A DNA stretch of 22,496 bases from a virus. The notes under the pieces are model-generated. The model saw only the letters and a list, made by a program, of their open reading frames with translations, made no database searches and was not told the origin of the DNA. The stretch is from the IMG/VR virus record IMGVR_UViG_3300002121_000006, positions 2,019-24,514 of that record; one strand, written 5' to 3'. Below, in pieces: positions 6,623-13,476 of the stretch. Both the position numbers and the translations under genes were made by a program. The first letter of the stretch is position 1. Every line of letters begins with the position of its first letter.

Positions 6623-6975
6623 TTGCCTGCGCATACTGCGGCCAATTGCAGGGCATCGAAGAGTACGACGACCTCCTCTGGGATCTCTATAACCGTCTCG
6701 ACGATGGCGGCAAAAGGTTCATCGAGCCGCTTGTCTACACACAGAGCGACTTCGAAGACATGGGCTATCACAGCATGTACGACATGGACGAAGACGATAT
6801 CGACGCCGTAAAGCTCTCGATGGAGAAGAACATGAAGGAGCGTGGTCTTTGTCCCGAATGTGGTCGCCCCGATCTTCGCGGCTACACCGAGAAAGACTTT
6901 CTCTCCGAAGAAGATGCCCGCGAGATCGCAGACATGTACGCCGAAATGCAAGCCGAGCGCAGAATGGGTGCATAA
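6619..6975 (+). CDS. Small zinc-binding acidic protein
   Basis: A 118-residue protein starting at GTG 6619, with AAAGGAAGG upstream. CAYCG at residues 4-8 and CPECGRPDLRG near residue 78 make two CxxC halves of a probable zinc ribbon, separated by a long acidic linker (MYDMDEDDIDAVKL). The C-terminus is helical (EDAREIADMYAEMQAERRM). Role unknown; it could bind nucleic acid or protein. Confidence 0.7.
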   Translation: MIACAYCGQLQGIEEYDDLLWDLYNRLDDGGKRFIEPLVYTQSDFEDMGYHSMYDMDEDDIDAVKLSMEKNMKERGLCPECGRPDLRGYTEKDFLSEEDAREIADMYAEMQAERRMGA

Positions 6976-8012
6976 TGCCAATCCGTAAAGATGTAAAGGA
7001 GGTAATCGATCTCGTTACCAACCTTGGTCTTGAACCTGTTATAGAATCAGGTTCAGGACACTACAAAGTTCGCGATCCCAAAACGCAGGCGTTCCTATTT
7101 GGAATAAGTTCAACACCATCCGATCCCAATTGGCGTTGGATGATCATGCGCCATCTTCGACGCTTGGGATATTTGCGTGACGCACGATTCACAAAATCGC
7201 GAACGGGAAGGAGGACAAAGCAGGAGAAGAAGCGACGTGCAAAACCGGCTATTGATCTAGCCGCTTTGAAAGCAGCGCAAGTTGCGGCAGAAGCAGCCGG
7301 TGAGCGCATTCCAACTCTCGATGATCTCGAAGATTCGACGGAATTCTTCACTCGGATCAGAGGGAAAAACAGAGAATTCTCAGAAGAAGCACAGGAGGAG
7401 ATGATCAGCATCATGGCCGCAACAGCGGACGCACCAAGAGTCAGATACGTCAGGCAACGTTTGGAGAAGTTGCTCGATACTCGCTCCTCTGAGTTGGAGG
7501 AGAAAGCACGCAAGAGGTTTGAAGCAGAAGGCAGGAAGATTACCATTCCTGCAGGGAGGGGCGCTCGCGCTGAATTCGTGCGCATTGCAATCAACGAGGT
7601 GGCTTCTAAGCGCGGAATCCGCGCATGGAAATCCGAGGCATCTGGTCAGCAGACCCTTACAAACTTTCTAGGCGATGCGAAGGGGAGCATTCAGGTCTGG
7701 GCCGCTGATCTTCTCGAAGCGACCATGGATCACATCGATGGTCTGAAGTGGAACGAGATCGACGAGTCTCGCAAGAAGGCAGTCACTCCTGCACCTGAGA
7801 CTGCATTCCAGTCCAAGATCGAACCCGAATCTGAGCCTGAGCCTGCACCCGCTACAATTCCCTGGCAAGAGGAAGTCTACGTCGAAGTGCCAAGGGAACC
7901 GGACATTCGTACCCGCTATGCTGAAGCTCTGCTCGACATCCTCAAGTCCGAAGGTTCTCAGACCAGCGCAGAGATCCTCAATCGTCTCGACAAGCTGGCA
8001 GGTATCTCATGA
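6975..8012 (+). CDS. Protein with HicA-like N-terminal domain and long C-terminal extension
   Basis: A 345-residue protein. The ATG at 6975 shares a base with the previous TAA. Residues 1-60 (DVKEVIDLVTNLGLEPV, GSGHYKVRDP, MRHLRRLGY) resemble the HicA double-stranded-RNA-binding-like fold: helix, strand, G-S-x-H, strand, final helix ending LGY. In HicA toxins that His is catalytic for mRNA cleavage. A basic linker (GRRTKQEKKRRAK), a helical middle, a Glu/Pro linker (EPESEPEPAPA) and a helical end (TRYAEALLDILKSEG) follow. No HicB-like antitoxin is next to it, so an RNA-binding role is more likely than a classic toxin-antitoxin pair. Confidence 0.7.
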   Translation: MPIRKDVKEVIDLVTNLGLEPVIESGSGHYKVRDPKTQAFLFGISSTPSDPNWRWMIMRHLRRLGYLRDARFTKSRTGRRTKQEKKRRAKPAIDLAALKAAQVAAEAAGERIPTLDDLEDSTEFFTRIRGKNREFSEEAQEEMISIMAATADAPRVRYVRQRLEKLLDTRSSELEEKARKRFEAEGRKITIPAGRGARAEFVRIAINEVASKRGIRAWKSEASGQQTLTNFLGDAKGSIQVWAADLLEATMDHIDGLKWNEIDESRKKAVTPAPETAFQSKIEPESEPEPAPATIPWQEEVYVEVPREPDIRTRYAEALLDILKSEGSQTSAEILNRLDKLAGIS

Positions 8013-8233
8013 AATTTCTCGTCACCTACAGTAAGAACGGAACGAGATCTGTCCTTGTCGAAGCCGCAAACCATGAGCAAGCGCTAAGATCCCTATTAAA
8101 GAGATCGAACTATGTAGTAGCGGTTGAAGATTTAGACTTCCCTTTCAAAGTTTCGGCACTGACCGCTGAGAGAATATTCAAGGTATCCGGAGGTGAGCTT
8201 CTCATCGAAGATATTACGAAAGGTGGTGGGTAG
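8009..8233 (+). CDS. Small hypothetical protein
   Basis: A 74-residue protein starting in an ATGA overlap with the HicA-like gene. The pattern FLVTYSKNGTRSVLVEAAN followed by EQALRSLLKRSNYVVAVEDL suggests a small alpha/beta fold. It is not recognisably HicB-like (no ribbon-helix-helix or RNase-H-like motif is seen). Function unknown. Confidence 0.65.
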   Translation: MKFLVTYSKNGTRSVLVEAANHEQALRSLLKRSNYVVAVEDLDFPFKVSALTAERIFKVSGGELLIEDITKGGG

Positions 8234-8235
8234 TT

Positions 8236-8574
8236 TTGGAGATTGATCCGTTTGCAGACGAGAACGAACCCGAAACCAAGCTATATGCACATGTCCATCT
8301 GGTACGCCTTCCTCGCAATCGATGGGTTGACGTAGAGCACAAACGGGGTTATCTCCCTTGGCTTTATGTCTCTGTGGCACTAGATGGGCTTGTCCACGTA
8401 GAAGAGTACAGTCAGTGGGAGGGTAAGAAAGTTGGCAATATCCCTCACAATGAAAGGAGAGAGATCTACGAATATCTGCGAGAGTGGGAACTAATTGCGC
8501 TACGAAAGATCGGCCCTGACGACCGTGAGTGGTTCGCAACCAAGAAGCTATCTTCCGAACTAGGAATCGAGTGA
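8236..8574 (+). CDS. Hypothetical protein, TTG start
   Basis: A 112-residue protein starting at TTG 8236 behind GAAAGGTGG. It is rich in Trp, Tyr and charged residues (HVHLVRLPRNRWVDVEHKRG, RREIYEYLREWELIALRKIG). It is probably alpha/beta and soluble. No family recognised. Confidence 0.65.
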   Translation: MEIDPFADENEPETKLYAHVHLVRLPRNRWVDVEHKRGYLPWLYVSVALDGLVHVEEYSQWEGKKVGNIPHNERREIYEYLREWELIALRKIGPDDREWFATKKLSSELGIE

Positions 8575-8577
8575 TAG

Positions 8578-8847
8578 ATGTATACTCCCGATTATTCTGT
8601 TAGTGCAGCACAGAGCACGGTTCGCGCCACAGTTTCACGTGCTCTAGCGAAGGCACTTATTACAGGGATTCACAATGCTGAGCAAGAGGAGCATTCTCTT
8701 ACGGAGCTTCAGCAAATCGATCTAGCCACCATGCACATCATGGCCTACGATGAAGCCATCGAAGCATGTGAGGTAATTGCTGTGGAAGCAGAAGTCCTTG
8801 AGAGGGCGAAGGAACTTGATCTTCTTCCTCCTACGTCAAACTCATAA
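8578..8847 (+). CDS. Small helical hypothetical protein
   Basis: An 89-residue protein with its ATG 3 nt after the preceding stop codon. The composition (STVRATVSRALAKALITGIH, then TELQQIDLATMHIMAYDEAI) is Ala-rich and helical, with an acidic second half (EVIAVEAEVLERAKELDLL). No motif recognised. Confidence 0.65.
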   Translation: MYTPDYSVSAAQSTVRATVSRALAKALITGIHNAEQEEHSLTELQQIDLATMHIMAYDEAIEACEVIAVEAEVLERAKELDLLPPTSNS

Positions 8848-8863
8848 AGGAGCTACTAGAGCC

Positions 8864-9274
8864 ATGAAGTACAAGAACAGAGACGATCTCGTTTCGAATC
8901 TTCGAGAGCTGGCAGATTTCCTGGAAGCACATGGACTCGAACTTCCCTCCGATGTGTATATGGCGTCGTCGTACAACTTCCTCTACGATGACCATGGCGA
9001 GTATCGACACAATCGTTCCGCTCGTGAGAAGGCCCGTTCAATTACAAAGGTTCTCGCAAGAGGAGGAATCGTTGAAAAGAAATTCGAAGGAGGATATCTC
9101 GAACTTCGTCGCAAGTTCGGAACGATTGTTCTCGAATTCAATCTCTCCCGCGAGAAGGTCTGCGAGCGCAAGACCGTCGGCTACGAGGATGTTCCTGAAA
9201 AGACAACTCCTGCATACAAGCGAGAGATCGTGGAATGGATCTGCACAGATCCGATTTTGAGGGAGGCATCGTGA
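8864..9274 (+). CDS. Hypothetical protein
   Basis: A 136-residue protein. The start is put at ATG 8864 behind AAAGGAG; the frame reaching back to 8777 lies inside the previous gene. It begins MKYKNRDDLVSNLRELADFL and has a basic middle (REKARSITKVLARGGIVEKK). The similarity of that opening to other phage proteins starting with a helical LxxxADFLExHG segment is suggestive but unnamed. It ends in a GTGA overlap with the next gene. Confidence 0.7.
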   Translation: MKYKNRDDLVSNLRELADFLEAHGLELPSDVYMASSYNFLYDDHGEYRHNRSAREKARSITKVLARGGIVEKKFEGGYLELRRKFGTIVLEFNLSREKVCERKTVGYEDVPEKTTPAYKREIVEWICTDPILREAS

Positions 9275-9507
9275 TCTATCATTGGGAAGGCTGGTTCGAT
9301 GGTCGTTCGGACTGTGTACCTCCCGAGCCTGGGAAATATTGGATTGAGATTCTGGATCAAGATCACAACGAGATCTGCATCATTGTTCATCGAACCTTCC
9401 GAGAGCGAGATCTCGACAATGCAGATCCAGAAGTCCTCTGGAAAGAAAAGACAGCACAAATCATCGTAGAAGCACTGAATTGGAAAGAAAGAGAGGAGGC
9501 GTCATGA
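9271..9507 (+). CDS. Small hypothetical protein
   Basis: A 78-residue protein. GTG 9271 is chosen because GGGAGG lies 4 nt upstream and it overlaps the previous stop (GTGA). It contains PPEPGKYWIEILDQDHNEIC, a beta-rich stretch, followed by a charged helix (LWKEKTAQIIVEALNWKERE). Function unknown. Confidence 0.65.
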   Translation: MIYHWEGWFDGRSDCVPPEPGKYWIEILDQDHNEICIIVHRTFRERDLDNADPEVLWKEKTAQIIVEALNWKEREEAS

Positions 9508-9857
9508 CAACCTCTGTGCTTGCATACATGGAAGATTTCGAACTTGAAGTCCTTCACCACTCAGTTGCACAAGAAATCGATCGGAGAGGAGGTCATGTGG
9601 ATTCGTATGCGGCTCCGCACGTTTGGAATCTCGTAGCAAAGGTACTGCGTGAACATCATGATTCAGGGCCACTCTTCTCAGAGAGAGAGATAAAGGCACA
9701 AGTGATGGTAGCTCGTAGACAGATCGAGGACGTTGCCCTTGCATTTGCTAAAAGATTCTCTCAGGATGAAGGTTTCGACCCGATCTCCTGGCTTGACAAA
9801 TGCAGTTCAAATCCAGAACTCTATCCGCTCTCGGAGCTTTGGGAGGAGGAAGAATGA
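9504..9857 (+). CDS. Hypothetical protein
   Basis: A 117-residue protein with GAGAGGAGG before an ATGA overlap start. It is mostly helical (FELEVLHHSVAQEIDRRGG, REIKAQVMVARRQIEDVALA) and ends acidic (LSELWEEEE). No motif recognised. Confidence 0.7.
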   Translation: MTTSVLAYMEDFELEVLHHSVAQEIDRRGGHVDSYAAPHVWNLVAKVLREHHDSGPLFSEREIKAQVMVARRQIEDVALAFAKRFSQDEGFDPISWLDKCSSNPELYPLSELWEEEE

Positions 9858-10075
9858 ACGTACTTTACACTGTTCGCACCGTAGGACAACTTTCGGCAGG
9901 TACCAGGATCGAGATTGGCGAGATGGATGCTGACACAGGTATGTGCCAGGGTTTCATTTGGATGGCCGATCCTAAGTCTAAATCTAAGCGCCCTATTATG
10001 AAAGAGGTTGTTGTTCATCGGGATGATCTTATTCTGCGACGGAAGGATCGGCCACCCCGTGAAAAGAGGAACTAA
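9854..10075 (+). CDS. Small basic hypothetical protein
   Basis: A 73-residue protein with GGGAGGAGGA just upstream and an ATGA overlap. Beta-type segments (VLYTVRTVGQLSAGTRIEIG, GMCQGFIWMAD) and a very basic tail (RRKDRPPREKRN) suggest a small nucleic-acid-associated protein, by inference only. Confidence 0.65.
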   Translation: MNVLYTVRTVGQLSAGTRIEIGEMDADTGMCQGFIWMADPKSKSKRPIMKEVVVHRDDLILRRKDRPPREKRN

Positions 10076-10355
10076 ACATCACAAATGGGAAGAATGGCAG
10101 TCGAGGCTTGGAACGAGAACATTCAATCCTTTGGAAGTCATCGACATGCAGAAAGCAATTCGAAAACGGAAGACGTTTGTTGATGTTCAAGGTCGAAGAT
10201 TTCTTCTCAGGTACTATACAAAGCAGGGAGAGGATAAGGTATTCTTTCGACCTGATGGTGATCTGCTAACTCCCTGCGGTCATCTTGACATAAGGAGGTT
10301 TCTGGAATTGGAGGTGGAAGTGAATGGCGAGACGCAGACAGAAAGGAAAAGGTAA
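10059..10355 (+). CDS. Basic hypothetical protein
   Basis: A 98-residue protein. GTG 10059, preceded by GGAAGG, overlaps the end of the previous gene by 17 nt; the longer frame from 10008 is disfavoured. The product is basic (KRGTKHHKWEEWQ, MQKAIRKRKTFVD) and has RRFLLRYYTKQGEDKVFFR and LTPCGHLDIRRFLE segments. No family recognised. Confidence 0.6.
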   Translation: MKRGTKHHKWEEWQSRLGTRTFNPLEVIDMQKAIRKRKTFVDVQGRRFLLRYYTKQGEDKVFFRPDGDLLTPCGHLDIRRFLELEVEVNGETQTERKR

Positions 10356-10458
10356 GAAGAGGAAAAGAAGCTGGCACCGATCCAAACGATCTTCTAGAAT
10401 CTTCTACCGACTCCTCTCTCAACTACAGGAGAAAGACAAGGATGACGATCCATCCTAG
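10324..10458 (+). CDS. Very small Lys/Arg-rich protein (44 aa)
   Basis: A short ORF preceded by TTGGAGGTG about 10 nt before its ATG. The first half is almost entirely basic (MARRRQKGKGKKRKRSW) and the end acidic (KDKDDDPS). It overlaps the previous gene by 32 nt and the next by 17 nt. The good ribosome binding site, and the fact that it fills the space between the two genes, support it. Such charge suggests RNA or DNA binding, an inference only. Confidence 0.55.
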   Translation: MARRRQKGKGKKRKRSWHRSKRSSRIFYRLLSQLQEKDKDDDPS

Positions 10459-11413
10459 CCAGGTGCTCGATCTTCAGATGGATACCCACAAATGGTATTC
10501 ATCGATCGATGGAATAGTCCAGCTAACCACCCAACTAATTTCAGAGATGGGCCTACATGATACTCTTGAGAAATACTTCGACATATATCCTGAAGCTAAG
10601 ACTGTAACCGATCTCTACATTTCGGGAGCAAAGGAAGCAATATCCCACCTATACAGAGGTGATGCCTGTTTTGTAACTCGCGATATCTTGCAGATTGCGA
10701 TGCAGGCTGCAGAGGATCTACCAGACGGTGTAGAGTTTCAAGAGAAAGATCTTCTTTGCCCTTATGGATTTCTCCTCTTAGAAGATGGAATCATCGTGAA
10801 GGATAAGCAAGGAGACGACTTTCTAATCTCTGGATTCGCATGGGGATTGGAGAGAAGTTCGGCTCTTCTTGGAAGAGAATGTGTCGAGCTTTGGTTCTTA
10901 ACCGATTCTCACGACCAGCGCGATGCCGTAGTAAAGGAGGTCGTACAGAGCGATGAGTATAGTGATTCCTTCTTCAAGTCTCCTATACATATCAATCACT
11001 ACTTTCCGCTCGAACTTGGTAAACCTCTGGACTATCCTTGGAAGCATACTGAAGGATCCATCTATCCTGCAGTAAAGTTGTTTGTTGCGCTGAATCTTCT
11101 CTCTCATCAGACCCTTGCAATTTCGAAGCCTGACAAGCCCCCCAGAGCTTCCATTAGAAGGGCAGGGCGATGGAAGCCCGACCCTGGTTACATCACCGTT
11201 ATAACCCTTCGGCATACCCGTAAACCAACCGAAACCATAGGGGAGGTTAAAGTCCATTGGTCACACAGATGGGTAGTCGGTGGGCACTGGCGTCGTCAGT
11301 GGTACCCTAAAATTCAAACCCACCGCTGGAAGTACATCACCGAGTACATTAAAGGCCCAGAGGACAAACCACTCGTTGTCCGCAAAAAGCGACTCTTCAA
11401 CTTCAGGAGGTGA
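10442..11413 (+). CDS. Conserved actinobacterial/phage protein with HWRRQWYP C-terminal motif
   Basis: A 323-residue protein with AGGAGAAAG upstream of its ATG. The first two thirds are acidic and helical, with no known motif. The last 80 residues are basic and contain HRWVVGGHWRRQWYPK, THRWKYITEYIKGPE and RKKRLFNFRR. This His-Trp-Arg-x-Gln-Trp-Tyr-Pro then KGPE pattern recurs, from memory, at the C-terminus of many actinobacterial and actinophage proteins of unknown function. It could be a nucleic-acid-binding module; nothing firmer can be claimed. Confidence 0.75.
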   Translation: MTIHPSQVLDLQMDTHKWYSSIDGIVQLTTQLISEMGLHDTLEKYFDIYPEAKTVTDLYISGAKEAISHLYRGDACFVTRDILQIAMQAAEDLPDGVEFQEKDLLCPYGFLLLEDGIIVKDKQGDDFLISGFAWGLERSSALLGRECVELWFLTDSHDQRDAVVKEVVQSDEYSDSFFKSPIHINHYFPLELGKPLDYPWKHTEGSIYPAVKLFVALNLLSHQTLAISKPDKPPRASIRRAGRWKPDPGYITVITLRHTRKPTETIGEVKVHWSHRWVVGGHWRRQWYPKIQTHRWKYITEYIKGPEDKPLVVRKKRLFNFRR

Positions 11414-11417
11414 ATTG

Positions 11418-11756
11418 ATGGAAGCTGACGAGTTCTATAAGCTGGCTGTTGATCGTAACTTTCCAGATCAGATGCTCTTCCAGCTTGCTGTAGCCCATCC
11501 GAAGCCTGGAAGGACATTCTCAAAGGGAGCGGTAGCCGGTATAGCTTCCAACTTCCATGACTTCGTAATGGCAAGAATTTTTGGAACGTGGGAACGAACC
11601 CGCGTACCTCCCTTGGAGATGGAGATCGAGGTAAAAATTCATTGGAAACAGCGGAATGCCGAGCAGAGCGAGTTCCCATTCTTTACAGGGGACGATACAG
11701 GTGGACTCGAACTCCTAGATGGTAAGCATCGTATTCGATGGAACGAGGAGGAATAA
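11418..11756 (+). CDS. Hypothetical protein
   Basis: A 112-residue protein. ATG 11418 has CAGGAGG 7 nt upstream; the long frame from 11280 lies inside the previous gene. It includes SKGAVAGIASNFHDFVMARI and a beta-like MEIEVKIHWKQR, with an acidic tail. It is followed immediately by the next gene's TTG start. Function unknown. Confidence 0.7.
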   Translation: MEADEFYKLAVDRNFPDQMLFQLAVAHPKPGRTFSKGAVAGIASNFHDFVMARIFGTWERTRVPPLEMEIEVKIHWKQRNAEQSEFPFFTGDDTGGLELLDGKHRIRWNEEE

Positions 11757-12017
11757 TTGGCTCTAAAGAAGATATCCCATGCTAAGGCTGATGCACTTCT
11801 AAAGCAGCCTCAGCCCAAGACTCGAAAGAAAAAGAAGATCGAGAGAACCCACCGTGTTTGGTTCCATAATCTGCCACAAATTATGGGGCAGTGTTCAAAT
11901 CCAGACTGCATAGATCCTCGCAATCTATCGCAAGTGCATGTAGCAGAAGTAGATGGGCATTTGATGTGCCGCTTCTGTTTTGTTGCTGGATGGAAAGACG
12001 ATGGCGATGCAGACTAG
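11757..12017 (+). CDS. Small zinc-binding protein, TTG start
   Basis: An 86-residue protein. TTG 11757 directly follows the preceding TAA, with GAGGAGG upstream. A basic N-terminus (KTRKKKKIERTHR) is followed by CSNPDC at about residues 46-51 and CRFC at about 72-75, a probable zinc ribbon. The combination fits a nucleic-acid-binding accessory protein, as an inference. It overlaps the next gene by 17 nt. Confidence 0.7.
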   Translation: MALKKISHAKADALLKQPQPKTRKKKKIERTHRVWFHNLPQIMGQCSNPDCIDPRNLSQVHVAEVDGHLMCRFCFVAGWKDDGDAD

Positions 12018-12477
12018 AATCAGTAGCATCCTTGCTGCCCACATAACTTCCGTCTATCATGCAATGGAGGAGAAAGCCGACGATAACAGTGTCTATACAG
12101 GGTCGCGTGCTGAGCTAGTCCGCTCCCTGGGCATCTCTAGCACCTTCTACGCTCCGATCTTCCGCGCCTTGGAGCAGGGTGGTTTCTGCGCTCTGATGGA
12201 CAGGGGTGGCCGGTCGAAGCCGTCGAAGGTGTTGCTCATCCAGGAGCCAACAACGGATCTGCTGATCGACTTGACAATCAACGCAAGTGAGCCTATACTC
12301 TCTCTGATGAATCGCCTCGATGTAATCGACCGGAGCCTGGGAGGTATGAATGTCATAGCAGCTATGGAGCAGATTGATAGCAGACTCTCAATACTAGAGT
12401 CCAAGTTGGAGGATTTCAATGGCAAAGCGCCAGCGCCAACGACGACCCGCAGCACCCGTCCTAGAAAGTCCAAGTAG
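12001..12477 (+). CDS. Winged-helix-like DNA-binding protein
   Basis: A 158-residue protein. Residues 30-75 (TGSRAELVRSLGISSTFYAP, then LEQGGFCALMDRGGRSK) read as a winged helix: helix, turn LGIS, recognition helix, and a Gly/Arg-rich wing. The C-terminal half has heptad-like hydrophobic spacing (MNRLDVIDRSLGGMNVI, IDSRLSILESKLEDF), suggesting a coiled-coil dimerisation region. GC content is a little higher than in its neighbours. A consensus promoter lies inside the gene at 12271-12299. ATG 12001 is used; ATG 12007 is possible. Confidence 0.65.
   Translation: MAMQTRISSILAAHITSVYHAMEEKADDNSVYTGSRAELVRSLGISSTFYAPIFRALEQGGFCALMDRGGRSKPSKVLLIQEPTTDLLIDLTINASEPILSLMNRLDVIDRSLGGMNVIAAMEQIDSRLSILESKLEDFNGKAPAPTTTRSTRPRKSK
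12271..12299 (+). promoter_or_regulatory. Possible internal sigma70-type promoter
   Basis: TTGACA at 12271-12276, exactly 17 bp, then TATACT at 12294-12299. The match is close to consensus but lies within a coding region. It would drive the 12419 gene and everything downstream. Confidence 0.4.
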
Positions 12478-12799
12478 TACCACTACCACAGGAGGCATCA
12501 AGAAGATGACAAGTCTTTCCCTCAAGCCAGCAAGCGTCGAACAGCTTTCCAAGACTCGTGGGGGTCGCGGTCATGGCGAGTACGACCAGACCGTTATCGA
12601 GTTCTACGGGATGGACGAGTACGGCGTCGAGGTCGAGTTTGCGGATATCAAGCCCGATTCGGTCAAGGCTTCGCTGAAGAACGCTCTTAAGCGTGCAATC
12701 GAGGCCGAAACGATTCCGAAGGATACCGTCGAGGTTCGTGGTTTCGACAACGCAGTCTATCTCGTTCGGAGCGATCTCGCTCCCACCGACGAGTCGTAA
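12419..12799 (+). CDS. Hypothetical protein
   Basis: A 126-residue protein if started at ATG 12419 (GGAGG 6 nt upstream), which overlaps the previous gene by 59 nt. Starting at ATG 12506 (AGGAGG 11 nt upstream) would give 97 residues and no overlap; both sites look usable. The extra N-terminus is basic (MAKRQRQRRPA). The core (EYDQTVIEFYGMDEYGVEVE, SVKASLKNALKRAIEAETI, DNAVYLVRSDL) looks alpha/beta. Family not recognised. Confidence 0.65.
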   Translation: MAKRQRQRRPAAPVLESPSSTTTTGGIKKMTSLSLKPASVEQLSKTRGGRGHGEYDQTVIEFYGMDEYGVEVEFADIKPDSVKASLKNALKRAIEAETIPKDTVEVRGFDNAVYLVRSDLAPTDES

Positions 12800-12813
12800 G
12801 TTCTCGTACCTTG

Positions 12814-12840
12814 AAGGTCGTGGGGAATCCCCACGGCCTT
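12814..12840 (+). terminator. Strong stem-loop between genes
   Basis: AAGGTCGTGGGG at 12814-12825 pairs with CCCCACGGCCTT at 12829-12840 (12 bp, one G-U) around an AAT loop. There is no T-tract, so it may be a factor-dependent terminator, a transcript-stabilising hairpin, or a translational control element just 6 nt upstream of the AP2-like start codon. Confidence 0.55.
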
Positions 12841-12846
12841 GAGGGT

Positions 12847-13065
12847 ATGGTGACAACAGTGAGAGAATACAAGGGAGTTGTTCCGACCACTGATGGTCGG
12901 TTCCGCGCCAGAATCTTCGAGCGCGATCTAGGAGTCTACGACTCTCCCGAAGAGGCTGCTCTTGTTTACGACCTTACGGCCGATGCAACTCTTGGCAAGT
13001 TTGCCGAGCCTGTCCTAAACTTTCCAGACATCCAGGAGGAGTTGTCAGGCCAGGCAACGGCTTGA
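12847..13065 (+). CDS. Single AP2-like DNA-binding domain protein
   Basis: A 72-residue protein that is essentially one AP2 domain. YKGVVPTTDGRFRARIF gives the three-strand part and LGVYDSPEEAALVYDLTA the helix, ending in FAEPVLNFP, as in the classic pattern LGtFdTxEEAAxAYDxAA...NFP. AP2 domains bind DNA and are known in plant factors and in phage homing endonucleases; no HNH nuclease is fused here. The start is uncertain: ATG 12847, GTG 12850 and GTG 12859 are all close to GAGGG at 12841, and a strong hairpin precedes them. Its TGA overlaps the -35 box of the Y RNA promoter, so it could regulate that promoter (inference). Confidence 0.75.
   Translation: MVTTVREYKGVVPTTDGRFRARIFERDLGVYDSPEEAALVYDLTADATLGKFAEPVLNFPDIQEELSGQATA
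13041..13058 (+). promoter_or_regulatory. Imperfect inverted repeat upstream of the Y RNA promoter (copy 1)
   Basis: GTTGTCAG-GC-CAGGCAAC ends 3 nt before the -35 box. The same arms recur at 19511-19528 upstream of another promoter of the same type. A possible operator. Confidence 0.45.
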
Positions 13066-13090
13066 CTTCCGTCCTCGAAGCTGATAGGCT
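13062..13090 (+). promoter_or_regulatory. Promoter of the Y RNA-ro operon
   Basis: TTGACT at 13062-13067, a 17-bp spacer, and TAGGCT at 13085-13090. The expected transcription start, about 6-7 nt downstream, coincides with the first base of Y RNA 1 (13096). The -35 box overlaps the AP2 gene stop codon. Confidence 0.7.
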
Positions 13091-13095
13091 CGCTC

Positions 13096-13172
13096 CTGCA
13101 AGCCGGTGCGCAGCGTAGGGATACTTCCCCGTCACGAAGAAACGCCTTACGCAATCTGTCCTCGGTTTGCAG
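13096..13172 (+). ncRNA. Y RNA 1, minimal form without tRNA-like module
   Basis: Outer clamp CTGCAAGCC (13096-13104) pairs with GGTTTGCAG (13164-13172), 9 bp. The conserved 5' motif GGTGCGCAG follows at 13105, then GGGATACTTC. The inner helix GCGTAGGG (13113-13120) pairs with CCTTACGC (13145-13152). The 3' motif is CTGTCCTC. The loop holds only a CTTC/GAAG hairpin, so this 77-nt RNA has just the Ro-binding part. In known Y RNAs that stem, closed by the two ends, is what the Ro protein binds. It sits at the predicted transcript 5' end. Confidence 0.7.
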
Positions 13173-13200
13173 TTCGTTTGCACCTTGAAATCCTTGAAGT

Positions 13201-13310
13201 TTCGAAGCGACTTGGGTCTAAGGCTCCATGCTGCGCTCTACTGACCGGATGACGCAAGGTGGAGTGAGCATATGTATAGACAAAGACATGCTTCCACAAG
13301 TCGCTTCGAA
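13201..13310 (+). ncRNA. Long stem-loop spacer element between Y1 and Y2
   Basis: A perfect 14-bp stem, TTCGAAGCGACTTG (13201-13214) with CAAGTCGCTTCGAA (13297-13310), encloses an 82-nt insert. The insert can fold further: CTCCA/TGGAG and TGCG/CGCA pair around a 17-nt loop. It lacks the Y motifs and tRNA arms. Possible roles are RNA processing or an additional structured RNA; the family is unknown. Confidence 0.55.
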
Positions 13311-13312
13311 TC

Positions 13313-13468
13313 GTTGTGCTGGTGCGTAGGAATGGGTTACTTCTCATGCGGAGAGAGAGGTCGCTGGTTCGAATCCAGCTATGCACAATGCGAAGCACCG
13401 GCTTTGCGTGCATATAGCTCAGTGGTAGAGCGCTACGTACACCTTTTCCGTTCTGTTCTCAGCACAAC
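13313..13468 (+). ncRNA. Y RNA 2 with permuted tRNA-like module
   Basis: Clamp GTTGTGCT (13313-13320) with AGCACAAC (13461-13468). 5' motif GGTGCGTAG at 13321, GGGTTACTTC at 13334 and 3' motif CTGTTCTC. Inner helix GGAA (13329-13332)/TTCC (13446-13449) plus GGGT/ACCT. The insert mimics a tRNA in circularly permuted order: T arm GCTGG-TTCGAAT-CCAGC (13363-13379), acceptor strand TATGCAC (13380-13386), a 21-nt cap that is itself a 7-bp hairpin, acceptor strand GTGCATA (13408-13414), then D arm GCTC-AGTGGTA-GAGC (13417-13431). This is the layout of bacterial YrlA RNAs, whose effector domain imitates tRNA. Confidence 0.85.
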
Positions 13469-13476
13469 TACTTCTT

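Noticed and set aside
7850-8235. HicA-HicB toxin-antitoxin pair (6975 and 8009 genes)
   Set aside because: The 74-residue gene after the HicA-like gene shows no HicB-like fold or ribbon-helix-helix motif, and the HicA-like protein is several times longer than a toxin.
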